Origin: CAYUET01 sp964443875
GTDB lineage: Bacteria > Auribacterota > JAFGBW01
NCBI GenBank assembly: GCA_964443875.1
Contig: CAYUET010000016.1
Location: forward strand, 1 to 55,635
Direction: 5' to 3'
Length of the DNA stretch: 55,635 nucleotides
Shown here: positions 1-6,997 of the stretch, piece after piece
Layout of the letters: the number at the start of each line of letters is the position of its first letter
How positions within the stretch are numbered: the first letter of the stretch is position 1
Notes under the pieces: generated by a model
Database searches by the model: none
Told to the model about the DNA's origin: nothing
Seen by the model: only the letters and a program-made list of their open reading frames with translations
Made by a program: the position numbers and the translations under genes

Positions 1-521
1 AAAGACGCGAGAAGTTGCGGAAGTATCAAAAAGTCGGAGATGCTGTGGGCAAGACAGCCCCTGGCCACATCTTCTGTCGACGGTAATTGCCGCCAGTAAG
101 GCTCACCGATAAGGAGGATCCCTCCGGTGCGCAGGCTTTGCATCAGAAGCTTGATCGTGCCGGCAACTCCGCCGCCGATCCAGGTGGCCCCCACGCAGGC
201 CGCTACATCGACCTTCTCCTCCGAGACATAGCCAGCAGCATCGCCATGGATGAACTTGACCTGATCGGCAACGCCGAGTTCTGCGGCACGGAGTTTCGCC
301 TGCTCGGTAAACAGGGGGCTCATGTCGATGCCGGTGCCGGTTGCGCCGTGATCGCGCGCCCAGGTGCAGAGCATCTCTCCCGAACCGCTGCCGAGGTCGA
401 GGATTTTGGCCTTAGGTTCCAGCCGCAGCGCAGCGCCGAGAGTGGCGAACTTTTCCGCTGTGAAAGGATTGTGAATGCGGTGAGCACTTTCAGTGATGTT
501 GAATATTCGCGGGATGTCCAT
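1..521 (-). CDS. Class I SAM-dependent methyltransferase, C-terminus beyond window
   Basis: The frame stays open from the ATG at 519-521 to the window edge, giving about 173 residues without a stop. It begins MDIPRIFNITES and has a clear SAM-binding motif I (ILDLGSGSGEM, residues 40-50) followed by GTGIDMSP, where the acidic residue would contact the SAM ribose. This is the usual Rossmann methyltransferase order. The substrate cannot be told. A GGAGA ribosome site lies about 8 nt upstream of the ATG. The gene is visibly more GC-rich than the methyltransferase just upstream of it (556-1209), so the two probably have different origins. It is the most 3' visible member of a minus-strand run of unrelated small genes. 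The family is confident; the function is unknown. Confidence 0.75.
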   Translation of the reverse strand, partial: MDIPRIFNITESAHRIHNPFTAEKFATLGAALRLEPKAKILDLGSGSGEMLCTWARDHGATGTGIDMSPLFTEQAKLRAAELGVADQVKFIHGDAAGYVSEEKVDVAACVGATWIGGGVAGTIKLLMQSLRTGGILLIGEPYWRQLPSTEDVARGCLAHSISDFLILPQLLAS

Positions 522-555
522 TGTGAAAAATCTCCGTTTTTAATTTCCATGAGTT

Positions 556-1209
556 TTAATTCCCCGCAGCTTGCTGCGGGTGGGCAATTTTTTTTCCAAT
601 GATAACTATATCCTTGGTTATACTTCCATCTTTCTCTTCATATTTCAATTCATATTCTTTGATTATTCCCACGTTTAAGTCTTTTAACAGCTGTTTAATG
701 AATTCTTTTTGATGATAATAAATTAAAAAATCACAGTCTCCTCCAAAGGAGGTTTTTTCAATTTTATAACCCTCCCCTTCCATAAAACTTATATATAAAT
801 AATAATCCTTAAGGGTGTTATTTACCGCATTTCTCAGGCATTTCAAGACCTGCTCTTTATCCAGATAAGGGAGCCCGAAACCAATAATCACCGCATGGTA
901 TTGAGTGTTGGGGGAAAAATCGATGATCGAATCTTTATAAAATGTTCCGGAGGGTATTTTCTCCTTTGCTAATTCAAGCATGGCATCGGATAAATCAACC
1001 CCTGTAACCGCTACTTTCCTTTTATCAGAAATATATTGACTTATCTGTCCTGAACCACACGCAAGATCCAGGATGGAATTTCCGTCTTCTAAAGCTTCAG
1101 CAATAACATCATAAGTATGATTATAGTTTGATAATTTTGGTATCGTGTCATTGAAACGGACCGCTGTTTGATTATAAGAATTAATGGTATTCCATTGAAG
1201 TTCATTCAT
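556..1209 (-). CDS. Class I SAM-dependent methyltransferase
   Basis: A 217-residue protein with motif I ILDLACGSGQI (residues 46-56) and the acidic post-I loop VTGVDLSDAML (69-79), typical of Methyltransf_11/25 proteins. No substrate domain is recognised. The start is supported by AAAGGACAAAGCAA ahead of the ATG. The last residues (HPQQAAGN) are encoded by a palindrome at 562-580, so the native C-terminus may have been replaced when that short repeat arrived. Codon use is AT-rich, unlike the GC-rich methyltransferase 35 nt downstream. A copy of the roughly 130-bp module alpha repeat lies immediately upstream. Likely a cassette gene; the acceptor could be a small metabolite. Confidence 0.75.
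   Translation of the reverse strand: MNELQWNTINSYNQTAVRFNDTIPKLSNYNHTYDVIAEALEDGNSILDLACGSGQISQYISDKRKVAVTGVDLSDAMLELAKEKIPSGTFYKDSIIDFSPNTQYHAVIIGFGLPYLDKEQVLKCLRNAVNNTLKDYYLYISFMEGEGYKIEKTSFGGDCDFLIYYHQKEFIKQLLKDLNVGIIKEYELKYEEKDGSITKDIVIIGKKIAHPQQAAGN
562..580. repeat. Perfect short palindrome in the 3' end of a methyltransferase gene
   Basis: CCCGCAGC and GCTGCGGG form an 8-bp stem around a 2-nt centre. On the plus strand it is followed 7 nt later by a run of eight T, so it could act as a weak terminator for plus-strand transcription. It supplies the last codons and stop of the minus-strand methyltransferase. It resembles REP-type intergenic palindromes. Confidence 0.6.
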
Positions 1210-1218
1210 TTGCTTTGT

Positions 1219-1312
1219 CCTTTAAATTTTTCCTGACTGAGTTAATTTATTCAATTAGAATAAAAATGTCTTTTCAAATAATAAAATGTATTAATGCGGC
1301 AGATTTTTCGTT
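1219..1312 (-). repeat. Module alpha repeat, copy 1 (partial)
   Basis: First of four similar AT-rich intergenic copies (others at 11377, 17281 and 19639), all in the same orientation relative to minus-strand genes. On the minus strand the shared landmarks are a GAAAAATC box, AAGACATTT and an ACTCAGTCAGGAAAA-like stretch. This copy lacks the terminal AGGAGGCTTTTCC part and runs straight into the ribosome site of the 1209 methyltransferase. Confidence 0.6.
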
Positions 1313-1321
1313 CATCAGTAC

Positions 1322-1394
1322 TTAAGCAGGGCGGCAGGCCGCGACGTCGAAAAAATTGGCCTGGCCAAAGCCCTCAAAATCGGCCTTGAGTAAC
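1322..1394 (-). pseudogene. C-terminal gene remnant
   Basis: A GC-rich island in AT-rich DNA. On the minus strand it reads LLKADFEGFGQANFFDVAAC and a few more residues to a TAA at 1322-1324. It looks like the tail of a coding region that has lost its start; I cannot assign a family. It begins exactly at the end of the attC-like site at 1388-1500, as a cassette boundary would. It may be no more than chance coding. Confidence 0.3.
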
Positions 1395-1500
1395 GCATAT
1401 TTCTATGCCAGAAAAGAACCATTATTTTTGAATAAACTGAATTTATGCATAAGCGTGATCACCTGCCGGATACACGCCAGTGTGAATGCGTTTGTTAAAT
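1388..1500 (-). other. attC-like recombination site candidate
   Basis: On the minus strand this starts with ATTTAACAAACGCATTC, where ATTTAAC fits the integron R'' consensus RYYYAAC and the TAA is the stop of the small ORF 1495-1608. It ends with ATGCGTTACTC. The arms AACGCAT and ATGCGTT are complementary and the site is 113 bp long, within the known attC range. The terminal core GTTACTC is a poor fit to GTTRRRY, so this is a candidate only. Confidence 0.4.
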
Positions 1501-1608
1501 ATCGCGTTTTATTAATTTTTCTCTCATAATCATTTCCCTGGCTTTGACAATAAACTCTTCCGGGATGATGCTTTCGCCTAAAAATAATTTCCCCCTTAAA
1601 CCATTCAT
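1495..1608 (-). CDS. Small ORF, 37 residues, unknown
   Basis: This frame encodes a 37-residue, partly amphipathic peptide starting MNGLRGKLFLGESIIPEEF and ending MREKLIKRDI. A weak AAGG lies about 10 nt upstream of the ATG. The stop codon TAA is the first part of an attC-like site, the arrangement normally seen for integron cassette genes. It may be a real small protein, or the 3' end of a longer gene cut by the neighbouring lipid operon promoter. No family is recognised. Confidence 0.35.
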   Translation of the reverse strand: MNGLRGKLFLGESIIPEEFIVKAREMIMREKLIKRDI

Positions 1609-1661
1609 GTTTCCAACCTTGATAATGCATAAAAATATTATTTAACGCATTCCTTACCTTT

Positions 1662-1695
1662 CGCTCATATTTCTCTCATCATAAATGAAGATTCT
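1662..1695 (+). promoter_or_regulatory. Pho box and promoter of the lipid operon
   Basis: CGCTCAT (1662-1668), four AT-rich bases (ATTT), then CTCTCAT (1673-1679) reproduce the 7-4-7 direct-repeat layout of the PhoB box (CTGTCAT-N4-CTGTCAT). Ten nt further on, GATTCT (1690-1695) sits where the -10 of PhoB-dependent promoters lies; it is a weak -10. The predicted start is just ahead of the AAAGGAG ribosome site of the first gene. This fits the phosphate-sparing function of the operon. Confidence 0.6.
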
Positions 1696-1715
1696 GCTAA
1701 AAAAGGAGATTATCA

Positions 1716-2594
1716 ATGACTTTGTTATCCAAAGCCTTAAGAAACAAATCACGTCTAAAATTTCACAGCCTTTTCAAAATGAATTTTAAAACCCTTTTTA
1801 GAGTCCGGTACCTTAAACACTACAAACCTCATCTGAGAATTCTAGTTGATCTCAAAGGATATATCATTAAAACAGCTGATACAGAACGGGAATTAAAATC
1901 GGTATTCAGCCTCCGTCATGAAGTTTTTTATCAGGAACTTTTAAACCAAAGAAACTTCATGGATATGGACATGGATTCCTTTGACCTTTCTTTTGATCAT
2001 CTGATCATCATTCATAAACAAACACAACGCATCATAGGAACCTACAGGCTTAATTCTACTTTATTTAATAAAAAATTTTACTCCTCTACAGAATTCAATA
2101 TAAAAAACATTCTCCGCCTTAACGGCAATAAACTTGAATTAGGCAGAGCCTGCATACACAGAGATTTTAGAAACAGCCTGGTCCTTTCAATCCTCTGGAA
2201 AGGGCTTTGGGAATATATACAAAAAACTGAAACGGTCTATCTTTTCGGCTGCTCCAGCGTCATGACAACGGATTTTCAAAAAGCCCTGGGTCTTTATACC
2301 TATCTGATGGAAAAACATGATGGAGGAGAGATAATTCGGGTTAATCCCCTGGCTCGATTCTCCTTTAAAAATATGCATAAAGCCCTGGAAAATCTTAAAA
2401 ACGAATCCGACATTCTTTATGAAATCGGTGAAAAGGAAAAAATGATACCCTCTCTTTTCAGATTCTACCTGAAGCAGGGCGCAAAAGTATGCGGAGAACC
2501 AGCTCTGGATAAACAATTGAAATGCATCGATTTTTTTACCCTTCTGGATATATCCGCCCTTAAAAAAGCCACTGAACACAGGCTTAATCAATAA
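1716..2594 (+). CDS. olsB: OlsB-like ornithine N-acyltransferase (GNAT-type)
   Basis: Predicted to transfer a 3-hydroxyacyl group from ACP to the alpha-amino group of ornithine, giving lyso-ornithine lipid. The 292-residue protein has the OlsB/Acetyltransf_5 hallmarks: FSLRHEVFYQEL near residue 67, an IIGTYRL strand, LELGRACIHRDFRNS around 143-157, and VYLFGCSSV. An N-terminal basic extension of about 45 residues precedes the domain. AAAGGAG lies 7 nt before the ATG. Its stop overlaps the start of the acyltransferase gene by one base, so the two are translationally coupled as in olsBA operons. A Pho box upstream supports induction under phosphate limitation. Other hydroxyacyl-ACP:amino acid acyltransferases cannot be ruled out. 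Confidence 0.8.
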   Translation: MTLLSKALRNKSRLKFHSLFKMNFKTLFRVRYLKHYKPHLRILVDLKGYIIKTADTERELKSVFSLRHEVFYQELLNQRNFMDMDMDSFDLSFDHLIIIHKQTQRIIGTYRLNSTLFNKKFYSSTEFNIKNILRLNGNKLELGRACIHRDFRNSLVLSILWKGLWEYIQKTETVYLFGCSSVMTTDFQKALGLYTYLMEKHDGGEIIRVNPLARFSFKNMHKALENLKNESDILYEIGEKEKMIPSLFRFYLKQGAKVCGEPALDKQLKCIDFFTLLDISALKKATEHRLNQ

Positions 2595-3424
2595 TGAAAA
2601 TATTAAAACATTTCAGTCTTTACGCCATGATTATTTTTTTTATCCTTATCAATTTTCCACTGTCTTGTTTGCCCTTTAAAAAAATATCCCTGAAACTAAG
2701 AATGCATATCACCTCATTTTTCTGCAGGCTTTCCTTAAAAATTCTGAGCATTCATGTCACGTGGAAGGGTCTGAGTAAAAAAACACTATACACGAAAGGT
2801 TTGCTTGTTTCGAATCATGTTTCCTATATCGACATTCTCGTCCTTTCGGCCTTAAGACCCTCCCTCTTTATCACATCAACGGATGTTGAAGGAATGCCCC
2901 TTCAGGGACTTTTAAGCCGCCTTGCCGGATCGCATTTTATAAATCGAAAAACATCAAAATCTCTTAAACAGAGCTTAGACAAAGTAACGGCTCTTCTAAA
3001 ACAGGATTTCCCCATCACTTTTTTTCCTGAAGCAACAAGTACGGACGGAAGCACAATTAAGCCTTTCAAATCGGCCCTCTTTGAATGTGCAGTCCGCTCC
3101 GGATTGCCCGTTATCCCTGTCTGCCTTCGATATACACGAATCAATGACGAATTCCTTTCTTTGGAAAATAGAGATAAGGTGTATTATTACGACGATATGA
3201 ATTTTCTACCGCATTTAAACGTGTTGCTCTCCTGCTCAAGAGTCAATCTGGAGGGCTTTATCTTGGAAGCAATCCCGTCTGCCGATTTTTCAAGAACCGT
3301 CATTTCTTCACGCAGCTATGAATCAATATGCAGCTGTTATTCCTGTACTCCTTATTCCCAAACACAAAAAACAGGTGATAAGGAAACCGATTATTCTCAA
3401 TCAGAATCTTTGACCACCCTATAA
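2594..3424 (+). CDS. olsA: OlsA/PlsC-type 1-acyl acyltransferase
   Basis: A 276-residue membrane-bound acyltransferase. It has an N-terminal hydrophobic segment (about residues 9-28), the HX4D catalytic motif NHVSYID (about 75-81), a substrate-binding FPEATSTDG variant of FPEGT, and a VIPVCLRY motif IV. In the context of olsB it should esterify lyso-ornithine lipid with a second fatty acid. PlsC-type acylation of lysophosphatidate is the alternative. The start ATG overlaps the previous TAA (TAATG). Only 11 nt separate it from btaA, so it belongs to the same transcript. The C-terminal tail after residue 230 is not part of the core fold. Confidence 0.75.
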   Translation: MKILKHFSLYAMIIFFILINFPLSCLPFKKISLKLRMHITSFFCRLSLKILSIHVTWKGLSKKTLYTKGLLVSNHVSYIDILVLSALRPSLFITSTDVEGMPLQGLLSRLAGSHFINRKTSKSLKQSLDKVTALLKQDFPITFFPEATSTDGSTIKPFKSALFECAVRSGLPVIPVCLRYTRINDEFLSLENRDKVYYYDDMNFLPHLNVLLSCSRVNLEGFILEAIPSADFSRTVISSRSYESICSCYSCTPYSQTQKTGDKETDYSQSESLTTL

Positions 3425-3435
3425 AAGGAAACTCT

Positions 3436-4590
3436 ATGCGCCTAGTCCATAAAACAATTAATTTCTTAAGAGACAAGATATTCAGACAGCTCCATGTCAG
3501 AAATCTGGTTTATAATACCTGCTGGGAAGATCCTCGATGTGATAGAGCCTTTTTAGATATAAAAAAAGACAGTTCCATCCTTATGATTACGAGCGCCGGC
3601 TGCAATGCCCTGGATTATCTATTGGACAAGCCTGAAGCGATCCATTGTATCGATATGAATCCCATGCAGAATGCGCTCCTGGAACTTAAAATCGCCCTTT
3701 TTAAGCATGGGAATTATGATATTCTCTGGAATTTTTTCGGAAAAGGGTATCACCAGGATGCGGATATTATTTTTAACAACCATTTGCAGACTCATCTTTC
3801 CGATTTTGCAAGAGGCTACTGGAGCAAACATATTTCAAGTTTTTCCAAAAAGACTTTTTATTTTCATGGCACTACCGGAATTTTTGCGAAATTCTTCTAT
3901 CATTATATCCGTTCAAAATCCCGCCTTAAATTCCAGATTTCAGATCTTCTCGAAGCTGATTCTCTTGAAACTCAGGCAAAGATTTATCATCAGATTGAAC
4001 CCAGAGTTATAACCCACTTTATCAAATGGCTTTTAAACCGGCACTTTACGCTTGCTCTGCTTGGAGTGCCGAGGCCACAAAGAAACCTTATTGTCAACCA
4101 ATATCCCGGTGGCCTCGCCGGATTTATAACAGACTCTCTTCGTCATGTTTTTACCGGGCTCCCGGTCAAAGATAATTATTTCTGGAGACTTTATCTGACC
4201 GGCAATTATACTCCCGGCTGCTGCCCTAATTATTTAAAAAGAGAAAATTTTCATTCTATTGCCCGGCAGGTTTCAAAAATCCGCATTCATACCTCTACTT
4301 TAAGTCAATTTTTATCAGAAAATCCGGGCGCTTATTCTCATTATGTTCTTCTGGACCATCAGGACTGGCTTGCCGCTCATGACCCTGAAGCGCTAAATCA
4401 GGAATGGCGACTCATTGTCCAAAACAGCCGTTATCAAACCAAGGTTCTTATGAGATCCGCATCCCGGCAGATCGATTTTTTTCCTGACTATGTTATTAAG
4501 CGTGTATCTTTCAATTCAGAAAAAGCTCGTGAACTCCACGCTCTTGACAGAGTGGGAACCTATGGAAGTCTATATCTGGGGGTTTTATAA
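3436..4590 (+). CDS. btaA: BtaA: SAM:diacylglycerol 3-amino-3-carboxypropyltransferase
   Basis: First step of betaine-lipid synthesis: the aminocarboxypropyl group of SAM is moved to diacylglycerol, giving diacylglyceryl-homoserine. The 384 residues match the DUF3419/BtaA pattern: VYNTCWEDPRCDRAFLD near residue 26, the SAM loop ILMITSAGCNALDYLL, and IHCIDMNPMQNALLELK, which contains the acidic ribose contact. Length is normal for bacterial BtaA. AAAGGAAA lies just upstream of the ATG. One base separates its stop from the btaB start. The order olsB-olsA-btaA-btaB places two phosphorus-free lipid pathways in one operon. Confidence 0.88.
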   Translation: MRLVHKTINFLRDKIFRQLHVRNLVYNTCWEDPRCDRAFLDIKKDSSILMITSAGCNALDYLLDKPEAIHCIDMNPMQNALLELKIALFKHGNYDILWNFFGKGYHQDADIIFNNHLQTHLSDFARGYWSKHISSFSKKTFYFHGTTGIFAKFFYHYIRSKSRLKFQISDLLEADSLETQAKIYHQIEPRVITHFIKWLLNRHFTLALLGVPRPQRNLIVNQYPGGLAGFITDSLRHVFTGLPVKDNYFWRLYLTGNYTPGCCPNYLKRENFHSIARQVSKIRIHTSTLSQFLSENPGAYSHYVLLDHQDWLAAHDPEALNQEWRLIVQNSRYQTKVLMRSASRQIDFFPDYVIKRVSFNSEKARELHALDRVGTYGSLYLGVL

Positions 4591-4591
4591 T

Positions 4592-5248
4592 ATGAGTCTT
4601 ACTCATAAATCAATTTTTGATTTTCCAAGGGATTCTGCAGAACAGACAAAAGCCATTCAAAATTACTATCGTTTTCAATCTAAAATTTATGATTTTACAC
4701 GATGGACATTTCTCTTCGGAAGAAATAAACTTTTAAAAATTTTACCCTTCAACAGCGAAGATTCCTTTAAAATTCTTGAAATCGGATGCGGTACAGGAAT
4801 TAACCTTTTAAAGCTTTCAAAGCTATTTCCTCAAGCCGAGCTTACAGGAATTGATCTTTCTGCTGACATGATTAAAATAGCCCGCAACCGTTTTAACCGA
4901 TATGATAAAATCCCTGCTCTTATTGAATCTTCTTACGGTTTGGAAACTACCTTTAAGACAAAATATAATCTTATTCTTGTTTCTTATGCGCTGTCGATGA
5001 TGAATCCTCAATGGAAAAGTGTTCTTCAGTTTATTTACAATGACTTGGAAACTAACGGAAAAATTGCAGTTGTCGATTTTCATACCACCCGCCTTAATTA
5101 CTACCATGCATTCATGAAAGCAAACCATGTCAAATTAGATGGCCACCTGCTTCCTGAATTGAAAACTCTTTTTAAAGAAGATACACTTAAAATTTACAGC
5201 GGGCTTTTTGGGATATGGAATTATTTTCTTTTTATCGGAACGAAGTAA
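4592..5248 (+). CDS. btaB: BtaB: diacylglyceryl-homoserine N-methyltransferase
   Basis: Predicted to trimethylate diacylglyceryl-homoserine to DGTS with SAM. The 218-residue form starting MSLTHKSIFDF is chosen because GGGGG precedes the ATG at 4592 and btaA ends one base earlier. A longer in-frame start at 4490 would lie inside btaA. It has QSKIYDFTRWTFLFGR (the YD..R..F region typical of BtaB), motif I ILEIGCGTGINLLKL and LTGIDLSADMI. It is the last gene of the operon; about 200 nt without a recognisable gene or clear terminator follow. Confidence 0.85.
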   Translation: MSLTHKSIFDFPRDSAEQTKAIQNYYRFQSKIYDFTRWTFLFGRNKLLKILPFNSEDSFKILEIGCGTGINLLKLSKLFPQAELTGIDLSADMIKIARNRFNRYDKIPALIESSYGLETTFKTKYNLILVSYALSMMNPQWKSVLQFIYNDLETNGKIAVVDFHTTRLNYYHAFMKANHVKLDGHLLPELKTLFKEDTLKIYSGLFGIWNYFLFIGTK

Positions 5249-5454
5249 TTTCAGTGCCTATCCGAAAAGTTTTATTCAGTATGAATAATCCAGGCTAAGG
5301 TAGAAGAGCATCCCCTTTCCTTATAAAAGACTGACATCCAGGGCAAAGGCTATTTGAAATGCAATTTCAGTATTCGAACGGGTTTCATTTTATCTTTCCT
5401 GCCTTGCAGTATAAAGGCATTCTGTCGCGGGGGGGGGCGGCTCCGGATGTTTTG

Positions 5455-6735
5455 TCACGCGGCAGAAAGGTATAACGCATCATTTCCACCAAGTTTTAAA
5501 TCCTTCATGATTTCTTCAAGATAAGGCTGAAGCATTTTTCTGTTGTATCGTGAATCATATTTGAAAAAACTGAAATTCCCCCTCCATTTTTTTTGAAGGA
5601 GAATGTTAAGTCTGTCTCCGAGGATGGGTCGGACTCCCCGCTGAAACCTTTCCATCAGGCTTTTTAAAAGGGAGGGGTCCCTGGCATAGATCAAAAGTTG
5701 AGGCTTGATTTCATCGTCATCTTTGACATATTTATTTGTTATTAACAGGATTTTAATCTGTTTCCTTCTGCAGAAATTTTCAACCGTTTTGCAGAAACCG
5801 GGATCTTTCTTTATTATCTTTTTAAGAGATTGTCTGTGCTTTAATGAGGAAATTCCATAACCCAAAACCGTATCCCCTTTATAATCCATAGCGATCTTTT
5901 CAGCAGTTGTGAGATTCCAGGTATCCATTTTGAGATCCAAAAGATGGTTATAAAGTGCTTTTCTATCTATTGCGGGAAGATAGTTTAAAAGTTTTTTTGA
6001 AATGGTAATGTCCAGTTTTGTTGTTTTCTCGGGATGTCTAAAATTTTTTGTATCCGCCAGGATTGGCACCAGCAGATAATAGGCGATATCCTTGTTCAGA
6101 AGATGTGGATATTGGCTGATAAACCTTCTGGCAACAAGAGTGGTTGCAGATCCCACTTTTTTAATTTCCTGCTCTGTTGAAGGTGTTTCTTTTGAATCCC
6201 TGTGGTGATCGATAATCTCTCTGACATGGTTTTGAAAAAATCGGAATTTGAAGGGCAGTTTGTTGTGATCAAAAAGAATAACCTTAAAGTTCGGATGATA
6301 AGTCAGAATATCTTCCGTGAGTTCATCTGCATAAACGAAACTGTCTGGATCAATTCCAGAGCTGTCAAGGACATGCATGACATCTTTTCGAAGTCTAAGC
6401 TCCTTTCTGGGAACTCCTATAAAGGGCAGAAAAAAGCTGTCTGCAGAATATTCCGTCCTGGATAACAAATAGGCATACATCATTGCTCCTAAAACAGAAT
6501 CCAGATCAGAAGATTCATTTCCCATAACCAGAACAATCTTCGCGGGGCTGACTTTTTTATTTGATAAAAGGAAATGTTTCCCCTGAAAATTCATGAATAG
6601 GCTCAGCTGCAGATCACCAGGAACGGAATTCACGCTGATATGCCTTGGAGCCAGATGATTTTGAGCACTCTGAAGATTTAAGGAACATGAAAAAATCGTC
6701 ATTAATAAAAAAAGTCCCTCTTTTATTGTTATCAT
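5455..6735 (-). CDS. Exported DHH-family phosphoesterase (PPX1/prune-like)
   Basis: A 426-residue protein with a Sec-type signal (hydrophobic about 6-20) followed by NHLAPRH, then a DHH/DHHA2 phosphoesterase. Metal-ligand motifs appear in order: GNESSDLDSV (about 72-81), VILFDHN, IIDHHRDS (the DHH signature) and ILADTKNF. Family members hydrolyse polyphosphate, pyrophosphate or cyclic nucleotides and are almost always cytoplasmic. The signal sequence therefore implies an unusual periplasmic enzyme, perhaps releasing phosphate; that is inference. It lies next to the phosphorus-sparing lipid operon but on the other strand, and diverges from the 6998 gene. No clear SD precedes the ATG at 6735; an alternative ATG lies at codon 12. 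Confidence 0.75.
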   Translation of the reverse strand: MITIKEGLFLLMTIFSCSLNLQSAQNHLAPRHISVNSVPGDLQLSLFMNFQGKHFLLSNKKVSPAKIVLVMGNESSDLDSVLGAMMYAYLLSRTEYSADSFFLPFIGVPRKELRLRKDVMHVLDSSGIDPDSFVYADELTEDILTYHPNFKVILFDHNKLPFKFRFFQNHVREIIDHHRDSKETPSTEQEIKKVGSATTLVARRFISQYPHLLNKDIAYYLLVPILADTKNFRHPEKTTKLDITISKKLLNYLPAIDRKALYNHLLDLKMDTWNLTTAEKIAMDYKGDTVLGYGISSLKHRQSLKKIIKKDPGFCKTVENFCRRKQIKILLITNKYVKDDDEIKPQLLIYARDPSLLKSLMERFQRGVRPILGDRLNILLQKKWRGNFSFFKYDSRYNRKMLQPYLEEIMKDLKLGGNDALYLSAA

Positions 6736-6997
6736 GTAAAAAAATAGAATAAATAAGTTAGGAGATGATTATGATTTAATCATGTGTTGGTTAGTTTTTA
6801 AGGATGCTGATCTGTCAAGGGCGGTTTTGATTTTTATGAGCTTTTATACCCAGGTTCCAAATTCTTTTTAACAGATTCTAAATGTTTTTATGACAGAATA
6901 AAAATCTTATTGCTGTAATCTAAAATAGAATTGAACCGGAGTGAGCTTTGAAAACTGCTTTTAAAAAGCACTCTGCAATAATTAAAGGTAAGGTCGT

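Noticed and set aside
87..602. 171-codon plus-strand frame
   Set aside because: It is antisense to the GC-rich methyltransferase, which shows a genuine SAM-binding motif; the plus frame has none.
1403..1630. 75-codon minus-strand frame
   Set aside because: Runs through the attC-like inverted repeat and has no ribosome site; the 37-codon frame ending at 1495 is more plausible.
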